Below the pieces are notes generated by a model. The model had not been told where the DNA came from, searched no databases, and saw nothing but the letters and a program-made list of their open reading frames with translations. 64,000 nt of DNA, taken from the NCBI GenBank assembly GCA_052143895.1, contig JBKQRT010000296.1, positions 14,947 through 78,946 on the forward strand, given 5' to 3'. The stretch's first letter is position 1. The number at the start of each line of letters is the position of its first letter. The position numbers were made by a program, and so were the translations under genes. Positions 53,057 through 62,405 of the stretch are shown piece after piece. The stretch is from Bog-756 sp052143895 (GTDB lineage: Bacteria; Actinomycetota; Acidimicrobiia; Acidimicrobiales; RAAP-2).

Positions 53057-54081
53057 CGCAGCACCGCTCCGGTACCGAGAGCCACCGGGACCACCGCGGC
53101 CGCCACCGCCACCAGGTTGAAGCTGGCATGGGCGACCATGTTCATCCCCAGGCGACCCGTCCGGTAGGCGACGACGGAGAGGATGACCCCGAACGTCGCC
53201 AGGCCGATGAACTGGAGGGACTCGTCGTGCGCCAGGCCGAAGAGCACACCCGTGGTAAGGATGGCGAGCGCCGGCCCCACCCAGCCCCCGAAGGTGCCGA
53301 ACAGGCGGGCCAGGGCCCGCAGCAGCACGCCCCGGAAGAACAGCTCTTCGAAGAAGGGGGCCCCCACCACGGTGAGGATGGCGATCACCGTGTAGCCGGC
53401 ACCGTGGGACCCTCCGGTGAGCCGCTGGCTCGGCGCATTGAACCGCTGGGAGAAGTTGTGCACGTGGTGCGAGATCGGCACGTACATCAGCGCCACCAGG
53501 ACCTGGCCACCTACCCCGATGGGGATGCCGACCAGGTCCACAAGACGGAACCGCAGGCCCATGTCTCGGACGATGCTCTTGGTGCCGCGAGCGCTGCTGG
53601 CCAGCCAGGCGGACCCGAAGAACCCGGCCCACAGCCCGAGCAGGGTGGAGATGATGTACCAGGTGGGAGGCTCGCTGAGGCGGGCGATGGCGCTGAGCGA
53701 GTGGAGCTGCCCGGCGGCCTCGGCGGCGACCGTGGCGAAGACGGCGGCGAGCACTTGCCCACCGAGGAAGCCGAACGCGGCGAAGAGGAGCCACGTCCAC
53801 CCCGCAGCCCGGGTCTCGGGAGCGACACCGGCCGCCAGCTGCTGGCCGAGCGAGCCGGGCAGGGCGAGCGCTCCGGGCGCTCCGGGCGACGGCTCGGGCC
53901 GGCTGACCGGGGGCGCGACGGGCGGCGGGGGCGGGGGTGACGTGGGTGGCGGGGGCCACGGACCGGCGGCGTCGGGGGGCACGGCCGGACCCACGTGGAG
54001 GGGTGGCTCCGTCGAGCTTCCGGTCGCGCCGGTGGTAGCGCCGGTCACGTGGTCCGCCCCCTGTTCGGACCGCTCGATCAC
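53053..54081 (-). CDS. CPBP-family intramembrane metalloprotease
   Basis: The GTG at 54081 is preceded at 6 nt by TATCGT (54093-54088, minus strand), the leaderless-type arrangement. The 342-residue product has a Pro-rich N-terminus (PPPPTSPPPPPPVAPP) of ~90 residues, then eight or so helices with the CPBP motifs: FFEELFFRGVLLRAL (EExxxR), FGLAHD and NMVAHASFN, which supply glutamate and histidine ligands. Such proteins cleave membrane substrates or act as bacteriocin immunity proteins. The substrate here is unknown. The stop overlaps the start of the next gene (ATGA). Confidence 0.82.
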   Translation of the reverse strand: MIERSEQGADHVTGATTGATGSSTEPPLHVGPAVPPDAAGPWPPPPTSPPPPPPVAPPVSRPEPSPGAPGALALPGSLGQQLAAGVAPETRAAGWTWLLFAAFGFLGGQVLAAVFATVAAEAAGQLHSLSAIARLSEPPTWYIISTLLGLWAGFFGSAWLASSARGTKSIVRDMGLRFRLVDLVGIPIGVGGQVLVALMYVPISHHVHNFSQRFNAPSQRLTGGSHGAGYTVIAILTVVGAPFFEELFFRGVLLRALARLFGTFGGWVGPALAILTTGVLFGLAHDESLQFIGLATFGVILSVVAYRTGRLGMNMVAHASFNLVAVAAAVVPVALGTGAVLR

Positions 54082-54166
54082 CCTCCCACGATACCGACGG
54101 ATCCCGGCTGGGAGGCGGCAGCCGCCGGACGGCCGGGGCGATGCGTCACCGGTGGCCACCTGCGCA

Positions 54167-54172
54167 TAGCAT
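54167..54172 (+). promoter_or_regulatory. -10 hexamer TAGCAT, leaderless-type promoter of ftsH
   Basis: TAGCAT ends 6 nt before the GTG at 54179. The 6 nt read GGAGAG, so an SD-like sequence is present as well and initiation could be leadered if transcription starts earlier. Confidence 0.5.
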
Positions 54173-54178
54173 GGAGAG

Positions 54179-56452
54179 GTGACTCCGCCCAATCCCAACG
54201 TGCCCAACGGTCCTGCCGGTCCCGGCGGATCCGGGCCCGAGCTTTCCGGTCAGAACAAGAACCGGATGCTCCTCTACGTAGTGATCGCGGTGGCCTTCCT
54301 GGCCGTGCTGGTCGTCCCGAACCTGGTGCACAAGTCGAACACCCACACCCTCGGCTACAACTCGTTCCTCAGCGACATCCAGAGCAAGCAGATCACGACG
54401 GCCACGGTGGACCAGACCTCCGGGGTCATCACCGGCCAGCTGGCGAACGGCGCCAGCTACACCGCCAACGGCCCCAATCCGGTGACGGACTCGGAGCTGG
54501 CGGCGCTCAAGCCGCTCGGATCCGACTACAAGCTGGTCACCCCCACCACGAACCCCCTGGTATCGCTGCTCTGGTACCTCGTGCCCTTCGCCCTCATCCT
54601 CGGCGTCTTCTACTTCATCAGCCGCAGGGCCCAGGGCCAGATGGGCAGCATCATGTCCATCGGGCGTTCGAAGGCCAAGCTCTACTCGACCGAACGTCCC
54701 TCGACCACGTTCGACGACGTGGCCGGCTACGACGGGGTCAAGCTCGAGATCAGCGAGGTGGTGGACTTCCTCAAGACGCCGGCCCGCTTCAAGGAGATCG
54801 GCGCGCGGATCCCGAAGGGCATCCTGCTGGTCGGACCTCCCGGCACCGGTAAGACCCTGCTCGCCCGGGCCGTGGCCGGCGAGGCCGGCGTGCCGTTCAT
54901 GTCGGTCAGCGGCTCCGACTTCATGGAGATGTTCGTCGGGGTCGGCGCCAGCCGGGTCCGCGACCTCTTCGCCACCGCACGCAAGCAGGCACCGGCCATC
55001 GTGTTCATCGACGAGATCGACTCGATCGGTCGCAAGCGGGGGGCCGGACTGGGCGGGGGCCACGACGAGCGTGAGCAGACCCTCAACCAGATGCTGTCGG
55101 AGATGGACGGCTTCGACCCGACCGAAGGCATCGTAGTGATGGCGGCCACCAACCGGCCCGACATCCTGGACGCCGCCATCCTGCGGCCGGGACGCTTCGA
55201 CCGCCAGATCGTGGTGCCCCTGCCCGACCTCGAGGAACGCCTGCCCATCCTGCAGGTGCACTGCAAGGACAAGCGGATCGATCCGACCGTCGACCTCGGG
55301 ACGGTGGCGCGCGGCACGCCGGGCATGAGCGGTGCCGATCTGGCCAACCTGGTCAACGAGGCCGCGCTGTACGCCGTCCGCCGAGGGTCGAAGGTCATCC
55401 AGAACATCGACTTCGAGGCGTCGCGCGACCGGGTCCTCATGGGTCAGCGGCGCGAGAGCCTGGTCCTGTCGGGCGCAGAAAAGGAGCGGGTGGCATTCCA
55501 CGAAGGTGGCCACGCCGTCCTGGCCTACGTGCTGCCGGACGCCGATCCCGTGCACAAGGTGACCATCCTCCCGACCGGCATGGCGCTGGGCGTGACCATG
55601 CAGCTCCCCATGGAGGAGCTGCACATCCACTCCCGCCAGCACATCGAGGACTCCCTCGCCGTGCGGATGGGAGGGCGGGCCGCCGAGCTCCTCGTCTATG
55701 GCGACCTCTCCACCGGCGCCAGCAACGACCTGGTCGGCAACACCGAGCTGGCCCGCAAGATGGTCCGCGAATGGGGCATGAGCGACAAGATCGGCCCCAT
55801 GGCCTGGGGGTCCCAGGGACAGGTGTTCCTGGGCGAGGACCTCATGCACACCCGGGACTATTCCGAGCACACGAGCCAGATCATCGATGACGAGGTCGAG
55901 CTCATCCTCCGGGGCCAGGAGGAACGGGCCCTCGAGGTGCTGGCACACCACCGCGGCGGTCTCGACGCGGTGGCCCGTGCCCTGCTCGACGAGGAGACCA
56001 TCGACGGCGAGACCGTGGGTCGGTTGGTGGACACCGCCTATGGGCGTCCGGTGCACGAACACGGCGTGAAGATGGTGCCGCCCATCTTCGTGGCGTCGCA
56101 GCACGGCCCGACCGGGGCGGGGGACGCCGACGGGCCGCCGGACGACACGCCGGACGGCACCGGTCAGCGAACCGCTCCGGCGTCGGCGGCCGCGGCCCAC
56201 GACGCCGCGGCCTCCGGACCGGTGAGCGAGACCGTCTCGGGCACCGCCCACGCCAGCGACCAGTCGGAGGCCGCCGGGCCGGCCGACAACGGTCAGGGGG
56301 CCGAGGGCCGGGTGGACTCACCGTGGCCCCCTCCCCCGCCGCCCCCCAACGGGCACTGGCCCCACGCCCCGTCACCCATGCCGGCCCAGCCCGCACCCGG
56401 TCACTGGCCCCAGCAGGCGCCGTGGCCGCCGCCGCCGCCCACCTCGCACTAG
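54179..56452 (+). CDS. ftsH: ATP-dependent zinc metalloprotease FtsH
   Basis: FtsH is a membrane-anchored AAA+ protease that degrades damaged membrane proteins and regulators. The 757-residue protein has two N-terminal helices (MLLYVVIAVAFLAVLVVP and LVSLLWYLVPFALILGVFYF), the AAA+ domain with Walker A GPPGTGKT and FIDEIDSIG, DRQIVVPLPDLEER, the second region of homology LRPGRFDRQ, and the zinc site HEGGH at 441-445 with the third ligand in the ASNDL segment. A C-terminal tail of about 100 residues is Pro/Trp/His-rich (NGHWPHAP, PGHWPQQAPWPPP), which is not part of the standard enzyme and may be disordered. Confidence 0.95.
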   Translation: MTPPNPNVPNGPAGPGGSGPELSGQNKNRMLLYVVIAVAFLAVLVVPNLVHKSNTHTLGYNSFLSDIQSKQITTATVDQTSGVITGQLANGASYTANGPNPVTDSELAALKPLGSDYKLVTPTTNPLVSLLWYLVPFALILGVFYFISRRAQGQMGSIMSIGRSKAKLYSTERPSTTFDDVAGYDGVKLEISEVVDFLKTPARFKEIGARIPKGILLVGPPGTGKTLLARAVAGEAGVPFMSVSGSDFMEMFVGVGASRVRDLFATARKQAPAIVFIDEIDSIGRKRGAGLGGGHDEREQTLNQMLSEMDGFDPTEGIVVMAATNRPDILDAAILRPGRFDRQIVVPLPDLEERLPILQVHCKDKRIDPTVDLGTVARGTPGMSGADLANLVNEAALYAVRRGSKVIQNIDFEASRDRVLMGQRRESLVLSGAEKERVAFHEGGHAVLAYVLPDADPVHKVTILPTGMALGVTMQLPMEELHIHSRQHIEDSLAVRMGGRAAELLVYGDLSTGASNDLVGNTELARKMVREWGMSDKIGPMAWGSQGQVFLGEDLMHTRDYSEHTSQIIDDEVELILRGQEERALEVLAHHRGGLDAVARALLDEETIDGETVGRLVDTAYGRPVHEHGVKMVPPIFVASQHGPTGAGDADGPPDDTPDGTGQRTAPASAAAAHDAAASGPVSETVSGTAHASDQSEAAGPADNGQGAEGRVDSPWPPPPPPPNGHWPHAPSPMPAQPAPGHWPQQAPWPPPPPTSH

Positions 56453-56578
56453 TCGCGCTCCTGTTCGCGGCGGTCGCACGTTCCTCGGATCACCACGAGC
56501 GTTTCGCGCTCGCCGCGCCGCTCGGGTCGTCCGGTCGGCGGCCTTGGAACGGGCCGCGCCGGCGCTGACCGACTGCGG

Positions 56579-58099
56579 CTAGCCGCCGGTGACGGGGAAC
56601 CCGGTCGAGGAGACCACGCCGGGCGCCCCCGAGGGGCCGCTGTCCTCCTCGACGGCGACCGGCTGCGAAGCCGACACCGACAGGACTTCGACACCGCTGA
56701 CCTGCGAGCGACCGAGCACCGTGACCTCGTCGGGCGGCACGGTGAACATGGCCACCGGGGCGGTCCGATCCAGCCGGTTGACCTGGACCCGGGCCGGTGC
56801 CGATCCGGGGTTGGCCACGGCCAAGCTCTCGATGGTGGCGCCCGCCGTGCCCGGCACGCCGCTCGAACCCGGCCCGGGGACGAGCCAGCCGTCGGCGGTC
56901 GTGGCGGTGCCGGAGGACGAGCCCCACAGCGGGGGCGTCGCCGACGCCGATGCCTCGACCGAGCGGCCGACGACGATGGGCCCCGTGGCGGTGACCGTCA
57001 CCGAATAGGGGGTCTGCTGGGGAAGCCCGGACCCGGTGGCGGAGAACTCGGCCACGGACTGGGGGGGCACCGCCACCCTCCTCGGGACCACCGAACCCGC
57101 CGGCACGCCGAAGCTGAAGGTGGCCGCGACCGGGCTCGTCCCGGGATTGCCCAGGCTGAATGTGACCGATGACCCGGTGGTGGCCGTGGTCTGGGCGAAC
57201 CGCCACGTGGTCGACAGCGCCGGCGACCCGAGCCGCAATGACACCCCTCCGCTCGCTCCTGACGAGTGCTGCTGGAACTCGGTGCCGACCAGGGCACCCG
57301 CCTCTGCGCTCACCAGCGTGGTGATGTCCGGCGCGTCCTGCACGAAGTCCCCCACGTTCTCGTCCACCAGCTGGCCGGGAGGAACGGTCAGGCCCTGGTA
57401 CTGCTGCGGCGCCACCAGGCCGGTGGAGGTGAGGAAGGAGACGTTCACCACCGACTGGCTGGCCGTCGGGTTGAACAGCGAGAGGGTGAGGGAGTCACCC
57501 GACGAGGTGGATCCTCCCGCGAACGACCATGACGGCGAGGTCTGGGTCGCGCAGGGTGCCGTGCTCCATCCGTTGGGTCCCGAGACCACCTGGGTAGCCA
57601 CCACCCCCCCGCCGGCGAAGGCGAACGAGGACGCGGTGTCGCCACCCGGCAACCCGGTGTCGGGGTTCACCGCCAGGGTGCCGAGAGGCGGCACCGACAG
57701 GGCGCGCTGCACGGTGGGCACCGTCCCGTTGCCTGCGGCCTGACCGATCGAGGTCATCGTGGCGCGCACCGGCTTCGGCGTCGAGTTGGTGAGGTAGACG
57801 GCGGCGGTCGCCAAGGCCCCGACCCCCGAGGCACAGAAGGCCGATGACGAGTACGCGCCGACCGGCGCCACCGGAACGCCGTCACCCGACGCCGGGGCGG
57901 TGGGGGCGGCCGGGGCCGGGGACACCGCGTCGACGACGGCGACGGCGACGACTACCGCGATGACAACGGCGAGGGACACCCACCGACCGGCGAGGGGGTG
58001 TGGCTCACGGCGTGGCACGCGTCCCCGGTCGGGCTGGCCGGCCCGACCGGGGACGGCGCCCGGCTCCGCCGGCAAACCCGTCGTGTCAGCCCCGGTCAC
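56579..58099 (-). CDS. DUF5719-like exported protein
   Basis: The GTG at 58099 overlaps the GT2 stop by 4 bp, giving 506 residues. A basic N-terminus and one hydrophobic helix (VSLAVVIAVVVAVAVVDAV) suggest an exported protein or membrane anchor. The rest is Thr/Ser/Val-rich with repeating beta-sandwich-like segments (VTFSLGNPGTSPVAATFSF, TIESLAVANPGSAPARVQV, cut where needed), fitting the actinobacterial DUF5719 family known downstream of a GT2-type gene. Function is unknown; an envelope role is inferred from location. It lies behind the 1156-residue glycosyltransferase as one unit. Confidence 0.65.
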   Translation of the reverse strand: MTGADTTGLPAEPGAVPGRAGQPDRGRVPRREPHPLAGRWVSLAVVIAVVVAVAVVDAVSPAPAAPTAPASGDGVPVAPVGAYSSSAFCASGVGALATAAVYLTNSTPKPVRATMTSIGQAAGNGTVPTVQRALSVPPLGTLAVNPDTGLPGGDTASSFAFAGGGVVATQVVSGPNGWSTAPCATQTSPSWSFAGGSTSSGDSLTLSLFNPTASQSVVNVSFLTSTGLVAPQQYQGLTVPPGQLVDENVGDFVQDAPDITTLVSAEAGALVGTEFQQHSSGASGGVSLRLGSPALSTTWRFAQTTATTGSSVTFSLGNPGTSPVAATFSFGVPAGSVVPRRVAVPPQSVAEFSATGSGLPQQTPYSVTVTATGPIVVGRSVEASASATPPLWGSSSGTATTADGWLVPGPGSSGVPGTAGATIESLAVANPGSAPARVQVNRLDRTAPVAMFTVPPDEVTVLGRSQVSGVEVLSVSASQPVAVEEDSGPSGAPGVVSSTGFPVTGG

Positions 58100-61000
58100 G
58101 ACACCGCTCCCGACGGCTCCGGTGCCGCGACGTCCGGCGCCGCCGATGGGCCGTCGACCCCGCCGGTGGGATGCCGGACCCGGGCCCGACGCCGGCGCCA
58201 CCGGAGCGACCGGGGGCGCCGGACCCACAGTGCGGCGACGACCACCAGCCAGGTGACGACGGATGCCAGGAACGAGAGCGGCACGACCAGGCCGCCGTCG
58301 AATCCGAGCACGCCCGTACCGGCCGTGGTCACCCGGTACTTCGCCGCCCAGCCGAACGAGGACGATCGGGGCGCCGTCCCCCCGGCGGTGGTGAGCGTCC
58401 ACCGGCCGGCCGGCGCCAGGGCGGCCAGCACGGTGCCCACCGAGAGCGGGCCGCGGAACGAGCGGGAGGCGGCCGGGCCTGGCAGAACCGGTACCGCACC
58501 GTGGACGACGCCCGATCCGGGCGGACCACCCAGTGCCCCTCCCGCCGTCCCGGCCCCGGCGGCGGAGGTCGTCGGAACCTCCGCCCGTTCGGGCAACCAG
58601 TCGGCGTTGGCGTACACGGTGATCCCCGTCCCGGAGATCACCTGGCTGAGGTCGAGCTGGCGGCCGAGCGCCGGCGCCAGGTCCGCCGGCACCGGGTACG
58701 ACTCCGGAGACTGCTCGCCGGCGATCTCGGGAGCCAGCGACGTGAGGAGCACCACGTAGCGCACGCCGGCCGGCGCCAGCATGCGGCCCAGCAGGTCGGT
58801 CCGGTCAGAGCGCGCCAGGTCGACCGCTGTGTCGAGTCCGGACGCCGGACCCGGTCCGGCCGCGTTCCACAGCCATCGGGCATCGGGCTCGCCGTCTTCG
58901 GACGTGGCGTAGGCCAGCCCGTCCCCGGCGCTCCAGGATCCCTGGTTGAGCGACCGGGGATCCCCGAGCCACAGCACCCGGAACGACCCGGTGGCCGTCT
59001 TGGCGTTCATCCACGCCACCGACTGGCTGAAGTCGATGAACGGCAGGTCCCAACGCCCGGGCAGGGCCGACACCAGCGTGGGCAACCCGCCGAGCACCAC
59101 CGCCCCGGTCGCCACCACCGAGACCAGCTGCCGCCACCCGAACTCGGCGGCCCGCAGGTCCTCCTCGAAGGCGGCCACACCGAGGCCGATGGACGCAGCC
59201 GTGGCGGCGGCGGCGGGGCCGAGCAGCACCAGCGGGTCAACGGCCATGCCGCCCGTCCAGCCGCGGCCGCTGGCCCATGCGAACAGCCAGAACACCAGCG
59301 CCACCGTCCAGAGACGGCCGGCCCACCGGAACCGCTCGCCGCGTGCCAGCACCAGCGGCACTGTCGCCGCCACCGCGAACCCCCACGCCAGCGGCGACGC
59401 CCCGATCGGCCCGATGGCGAACCGCAGGAGCGACCCCCATGACGCCGCACCCGACGCCGGAAAGGGGACGCCGAAGACGGCCACCGCACCCCGGCCGGCG
59501 GACACGGTCCCGACCACCCACGGCAGGCAGATCACCGCGGCCACCACGGTCGCACCGAGGGCGAGGGCGAGGGCCCGGCCGGTGGCGCGCCACTCGCCGA
59601 AGACGATCGAGGAGGCGACCAGGGCGACGGCGGTCAGCACTACCACGACGGCCGCAGCCGGGACGAACGAGACCAGCACGGCCTCGAGGAGCCCGAGGGC
59701 GCACACCCGCCGAACAGTCCGGTGGCGCGCCAGCCAGGCGGACAGCCGCCACCGACCGGGCGGGGACGAGCCAGCGGGCCGGTCCGCATCGAGGGCACCC
59801 CCCGAGCCCGGACCGGTGGCGGTGGCGGTGGCGGTGGCGAAAGGGGTGAGGCCGGTGGCGCGGCACAGGAGGGCCGTCACCCAGGGGGCGGCGGCGTAGA
59901 CGACCAGGGCGTCCCAGCGCCCCTGGGACAGCGCGTCGTAGGGCAGGGCCATGGCCAGGTACGCGAGCCCAGCGACGAGCGCGGCGCGCTGCGAGCCGAA
60001 CGGTCGCAGCAGGCGTAACCCGCCCCAGGCGCCGAGCGGGAGGCAGGCGAAGATCAGCACCTTCTGGGCCAGCCCCATGCCGCCCAGCAGCACCGTGCCG
60101 ACCAGCCCGGTCAGAGCCAGGGCCGGCGATGCCGGCGCCGTGGTCCCCACACCGGAGGGGTGCCAGCCGGTGGCGAACTGGGCGAACGTCGCCGACCAGC
60201 TCGGGAAGGGCACGAACTGGCCCACCACCGGGAGCCCACCGGTCACCACGCCCCGCGTCCCGATCAGGACCACCAACGCTGCCACCGACCATACGATGAG
60301 CCGGACCCGTCCGCTCAGCCGCCCGCGGACCGGTCGGGCAACCACCGGCGCCGCGGGACCACGGCTGCGCTCCGAGGTACCAGAGGCGTCCGCGAGGAGC
60401 GGGACCGACGGGTCCCGCACGGCTGGCAAGCTGACGGCGGTGACGGCTGCGGCGAACTGGGCGCTGTCCTCGGCGGCCGCCAACTCGTCGGCGTGGGCGC
60501 CGTGGAAGCCGTGCTGGAAGACCCGCCGGCCGTAGGCGGCGAGCCGTGCACTGCCCCCGACCTGGAGCAGGCGGATCTCCTTGTCCCCGATCCTCCGGTG
60601 GGCCTTCAGCTCCTTGCGCTGCGTGCGAATCGTCGAGAGGCGACCGAGGTTCCACCGCCAGGCGGCGGCGACGGCCCGGACCCGTGCCCGGTTGCCCGCG
60701 AGCTCGGCCACGAACACCTCACCCAGGGCGAGGACCACCACCTGGGGAAGTACCCGGGCGAGATGGAACGGGCCATAGCACTTGAGGACCGCCAGGAGCT
60801 CGTGACGCCGCTGCAGCTCCTGGAGGGTCACCGGTCGGTCCGGCGGCTCGTCCCCGCCGGCAGTGAGCAGCGTCGGCTCGACGGGCCGCGAGCCTGAGGC
60901 CAGCTCCTCGCGGTGGCGGACCCGGGCATCGGGCGCCACGATGACGCGGGCTCCGACCACCTGGGCGCGCCAGCACAGGTCGAGGTCTTCGCCCATGGCG

Positions 61001-61566
61001 ACGATCGAGGGGTCGAAGCCCCCGAGCTCCACGAAGAGGTCGGCCCGGATCAGGGTGACCCCGCCCGGCGCCACGAAGACGTCGCGGACCGCGTCGTGCT
61101 GCCCGTGGTCGATCTCGTGGGGATGGACTCGGTCGACGACCGAACCGCCCTTGTCCACCGTCATGCCGACGTGGACAAGCCGCTCGGGGTCGTCCCAGCT
61201 CACCACCTTGGGCGAGACAATCCCCGCATTGGACCGGAACGCCTCTTCGACCATCAGGTGGACGGCGTCGGGGAAGGGGGCCACGTCGTCGTGGCACAGC
61301 AGGAAGTAGTCCGCCCCGGCCACCATGGACTGGACCTCGTCAGCGGTGGCCCCGAATCCCCGGTTCTCCTCGAACCGGCGAACGTAGGCGGTCGGGAGCA
61401 CGGCGGCGACCCGGGCGGTGAGGTCCTCGGTGCTGCCGGCGTCGAGTACCAGTACCGACAGCTCCGCGTAGTCCTGCGAGGCGAGCGACGCCAGCGTCTC
61501 TTCGAACCACGGACCGGGATCGTGAGCCACGACGACGGCGACGACCGGCGGAGCCAGGGTTTCCAT
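58096..61566 (-). CDS. GT2 glycosyltransferase fused to a multi-pass membrane region
   Basis: This 1156-residue protein has a GT2 domain at residues 1-~290 (VVAVVVAHDPGPWFEETLASL, then VLVLDAGSTEDLTARV, the acceptor or DxD-type region LLCHDDVAPFPDAV, and the ED-rich MGEDLDLCWRAQVVGARV). Beyond a charged linker come about twelve helices (for example LIVWSVAALVVLIGTRGVVTG and ALGATVVAAVICLPWVVGTV) and a C-terminal outside domain with one last helix. A GT-C-like or flippase-like second half is possible. The ATG at 61566 has TAGCCT 10 nt upstream. It is co-transcribed with the DUF5719-like gene; together they look like cell-envelope glycan genes. Confidence 0.75.
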   Translation of the reverse strand: METLAPPVVAVVVAHDPGPWFEETLASLASQDYAELSVLVLDAGSTEDLTARVAAVLPTAYVRRFEENRGFGATADEVQSMVAGADYFLLCHDDVAPFPDAVHLMVEEAFRSNAGIVSPKVVSWDDPERLVHVGMTVDKGGSVVDRVHPHEIDHGQHDAVRDVFVAPGGVTLIRADLFVELGGFDPSIVAMGEDLDLCWRAQVVGARVIVAPDARVRHREELASGSRPVEPTLLTAGGDEPPDRPVTLQELQRRHELLAVLKCYGPFHLARVLPQVVVLALGEVFVAELAGNRARVRAVAAAWRWNLGRLSTIRTQRKELKAHRRIGDKEIRLLQVGGSARLAAYGRRVFQHGFHGAHADELAAAEDSAQFAAAVTAVSLPAVRDPSVPLLADASGTSERSRGPAAPVVARPVRGRLSGRVRLIVWSVAALVVLIGTRGVVTGGLPVVGQFVPFPSWSATFAQFATGWHPSGVGTTAPASPALALTGLVGTVLLGGMGLAQKVLIFACLPLGAWGGLRLLRPFGSQRAALVAGLAYLAMALPYDALSQGRWDALVVYAAAPWVTALLCRATGLTPFATATATATGPGSGGALDADRPAGSSPPGRWRLSAWLARHRTVRRVCALGLLEAVLVSFVPAAAVVVVLTAVALVASSIVFGEWRATGRALALALGATVVAAVICLPWVVGTVSAGRGAVAVFGVPFPASGAASWGSLLRFAIGPIGASPLAWGFAVAATVPLVLARGERFRWAGRLWTVALVFWLFAWASGRGWTGGMAVDPLVLLGPAAAATAASIGLGVAAFEEDLRAAEFGWRQLVSVVATGAVVLGGLPTLVSALPGRWDLPFIDFSQSVAWMNAKTATGSFRVLWLGDPRSLNQGSWSAGDGLAYATSEDGEPDARWLWNAAGPGPASGLDTAVDLARSDRTDLLGRMLAPAGVRYVVLLTSLAPEIAGEQSPESYPVPADLAPALGRQLDLSQVISGTGITVYANADWLPERAEVPTTSAAGAGTAGGALGGPPGSGVVHGAVPVLPGPAASRSFRGPLSVGTVLAALAPAGRWTLTTAGGTAPRSSSFGWAAKYRVTTAGTGVLGFDGGLVVPLSFLASVVTWLVVVAALWVRRPRSLRWRRRRARVRHPTGGVDGPSAAPDVAAPEPSGAVS

Positions 61567-61661
61567 CAGACGGGAGAGGCTATCGGGCCGGGGCGGCCGT
61601 GCGGTGGCTCCCCAGCTCGAAAGAACACACCGTCTCCGTGGGCCGGCAGTCGCTCAGGTGC

Positions 61662-61690
61662 TTGCAACTGTTTAATACTGCGGATACACT
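61662..61690 (+). promoter_or_regulatory. -35/-10 promoter upstream of the 61765 gene
   Basis: TTGCAA (61662-61667), 17 bp, then TACACT (61685-61690). This is the clearest vegetative-type promoter in the window. It gives a leader of about 65-75 nt that includes a hairpin. Confidence 0.6.
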
Positions 61691-61704
61691 TGTATTCATC
61701 GGAG

Positions 61705-61722
61705 CCGGGGCAGTCGCCCCGG
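61705..61722 (+). other. leader hairpin before the 61765 gene
   Basis: CCGGGGC and GCCCCGG form a perfect 7-bp stem with a 4-nt loop (AGTC) in the 5' leader, 42 nt before the ATG. It could stabilise the message or slow translation. No T-run follows, so it is unlikely to be a terminator. Confidence 0.45.
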
Positions 61723-61764
61723 ATCCCACATGCAGCAATCGCCGCCGGAACGAAGGAGCGCACG

Positions 61765-62217
61765 ATGCCAGAATTCAAGAAGCCGGAGATCAAGATGCCG
61801 GGGCTCAGCACCGACGTCACCAAGGCGGCCAAGGACATCGCCGCCGTCGCCAGGGACGCCACCTACGTGGTCATCGGAGCCGGCGTGCTGGGCTTCCAGC
61901 GGGCCCAGGTCCGGCGCCAGGAGCTTCGTAAGAGGTTGGCCGACCCCAAGACGGGCGTCGAGGACGCGGTCACCCAGGTGCGCAGCGACCTCGGCGATGC
62001 CCTCCACGACCTGAGTGGTGCGCTGCACTCGGTGGACACGACCGTCGAGGGCGCGCTGCAACGGCTCGAGGTCATCATCGAGCGGCTCGAGGCGGCCGTG
62101 GCACCGCTCGAGGACCGACTCCCGGCCCAGGCCCGCGATCTGGCCAAGCAGGCCCGCGCCCAGGCCAGGGGCGCCCGGAGCCAGCTCCGCTCGCGGATCC
62201 CGACGGCCGCCGCCTGA
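61765..62217 (+). CDS. alpha-helical protein of unknown function (phasin-like)
   Basis: The ATG at 61765 has GAAGGAG upstream, giving 150 residues. A Lys/Pro-rich beginning (MPEFKKPEIKMPGLS) leads to helical segments with a hydrophobic patch (ATYVVIGAGVLGFQRAQVRR), then ALHDLSGALHSVDTTVEGALQRLEVIIERLEAAV (cut as ALHSVDTTVEGALQRL) and a basic Ala-rich end. Long amphipathic helices suggest a surface or granule-associated protein like phasins. No family is firmly recognised. It has its own promoter and a tandem repeat at its stop codon. Confidence 0.6.
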   Translation: MPEFKKPEIKMPGLSTDVTKAAKDIAAVARDATYVVIGAGVLGFQRAQVRRQELRKRLADPKTGVEDAVTQVRSDLGDALHDLSGALHSVDTTVEGALQRLEVIIERLEAAVAPLEDRLPAQARDLAKQARAQARGARSQLRSRIPTAAA

Positions 62218-62251
62218 CCGCCTGACCGCCTGACCGCCTGACCGCCTGACC
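62212..62251 (+). repeat. five tandem 8-bp repeats starting at the stop codon
   Basis: GCCTGACC is repeated five times without gaps. The first copy contains the TGA stop (62215-62217) of the helical protein. As at the ahcY end, slippage duplicated the last codons and stop. Confidence 0.9.
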
Positions 62252-62308
62252 GGTCGGTCCGTCCGGCCCGGCCGGACGTTCACCACCAGGTCGGCGCTCG
62301 CTCCGAGA

Positions 62309-62339
62309 GAGAACGGCCCGCTCCCTGCGGGCCGTTCTC
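62309..62339. terminator. perfect 13-bp stem-loop between convergent genes
   Basis: GAGAACGGCCCGC and its exact complement GCGGGCCGTTCTC enclose a 5-nt loop (TCCCT). It lies between convergent genes and lacks a T-run on either strand, a common form of bidirectional terminator in high-GC actinobacteria. Confidence 0.75.
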
Positions 62340-62405
62340 CGCGTCCGGAGACGTGACGGGCCGGGGCACGGGCCGGCGGCCCGGACGGGAGCGGGAGATG
62401 CCCGC

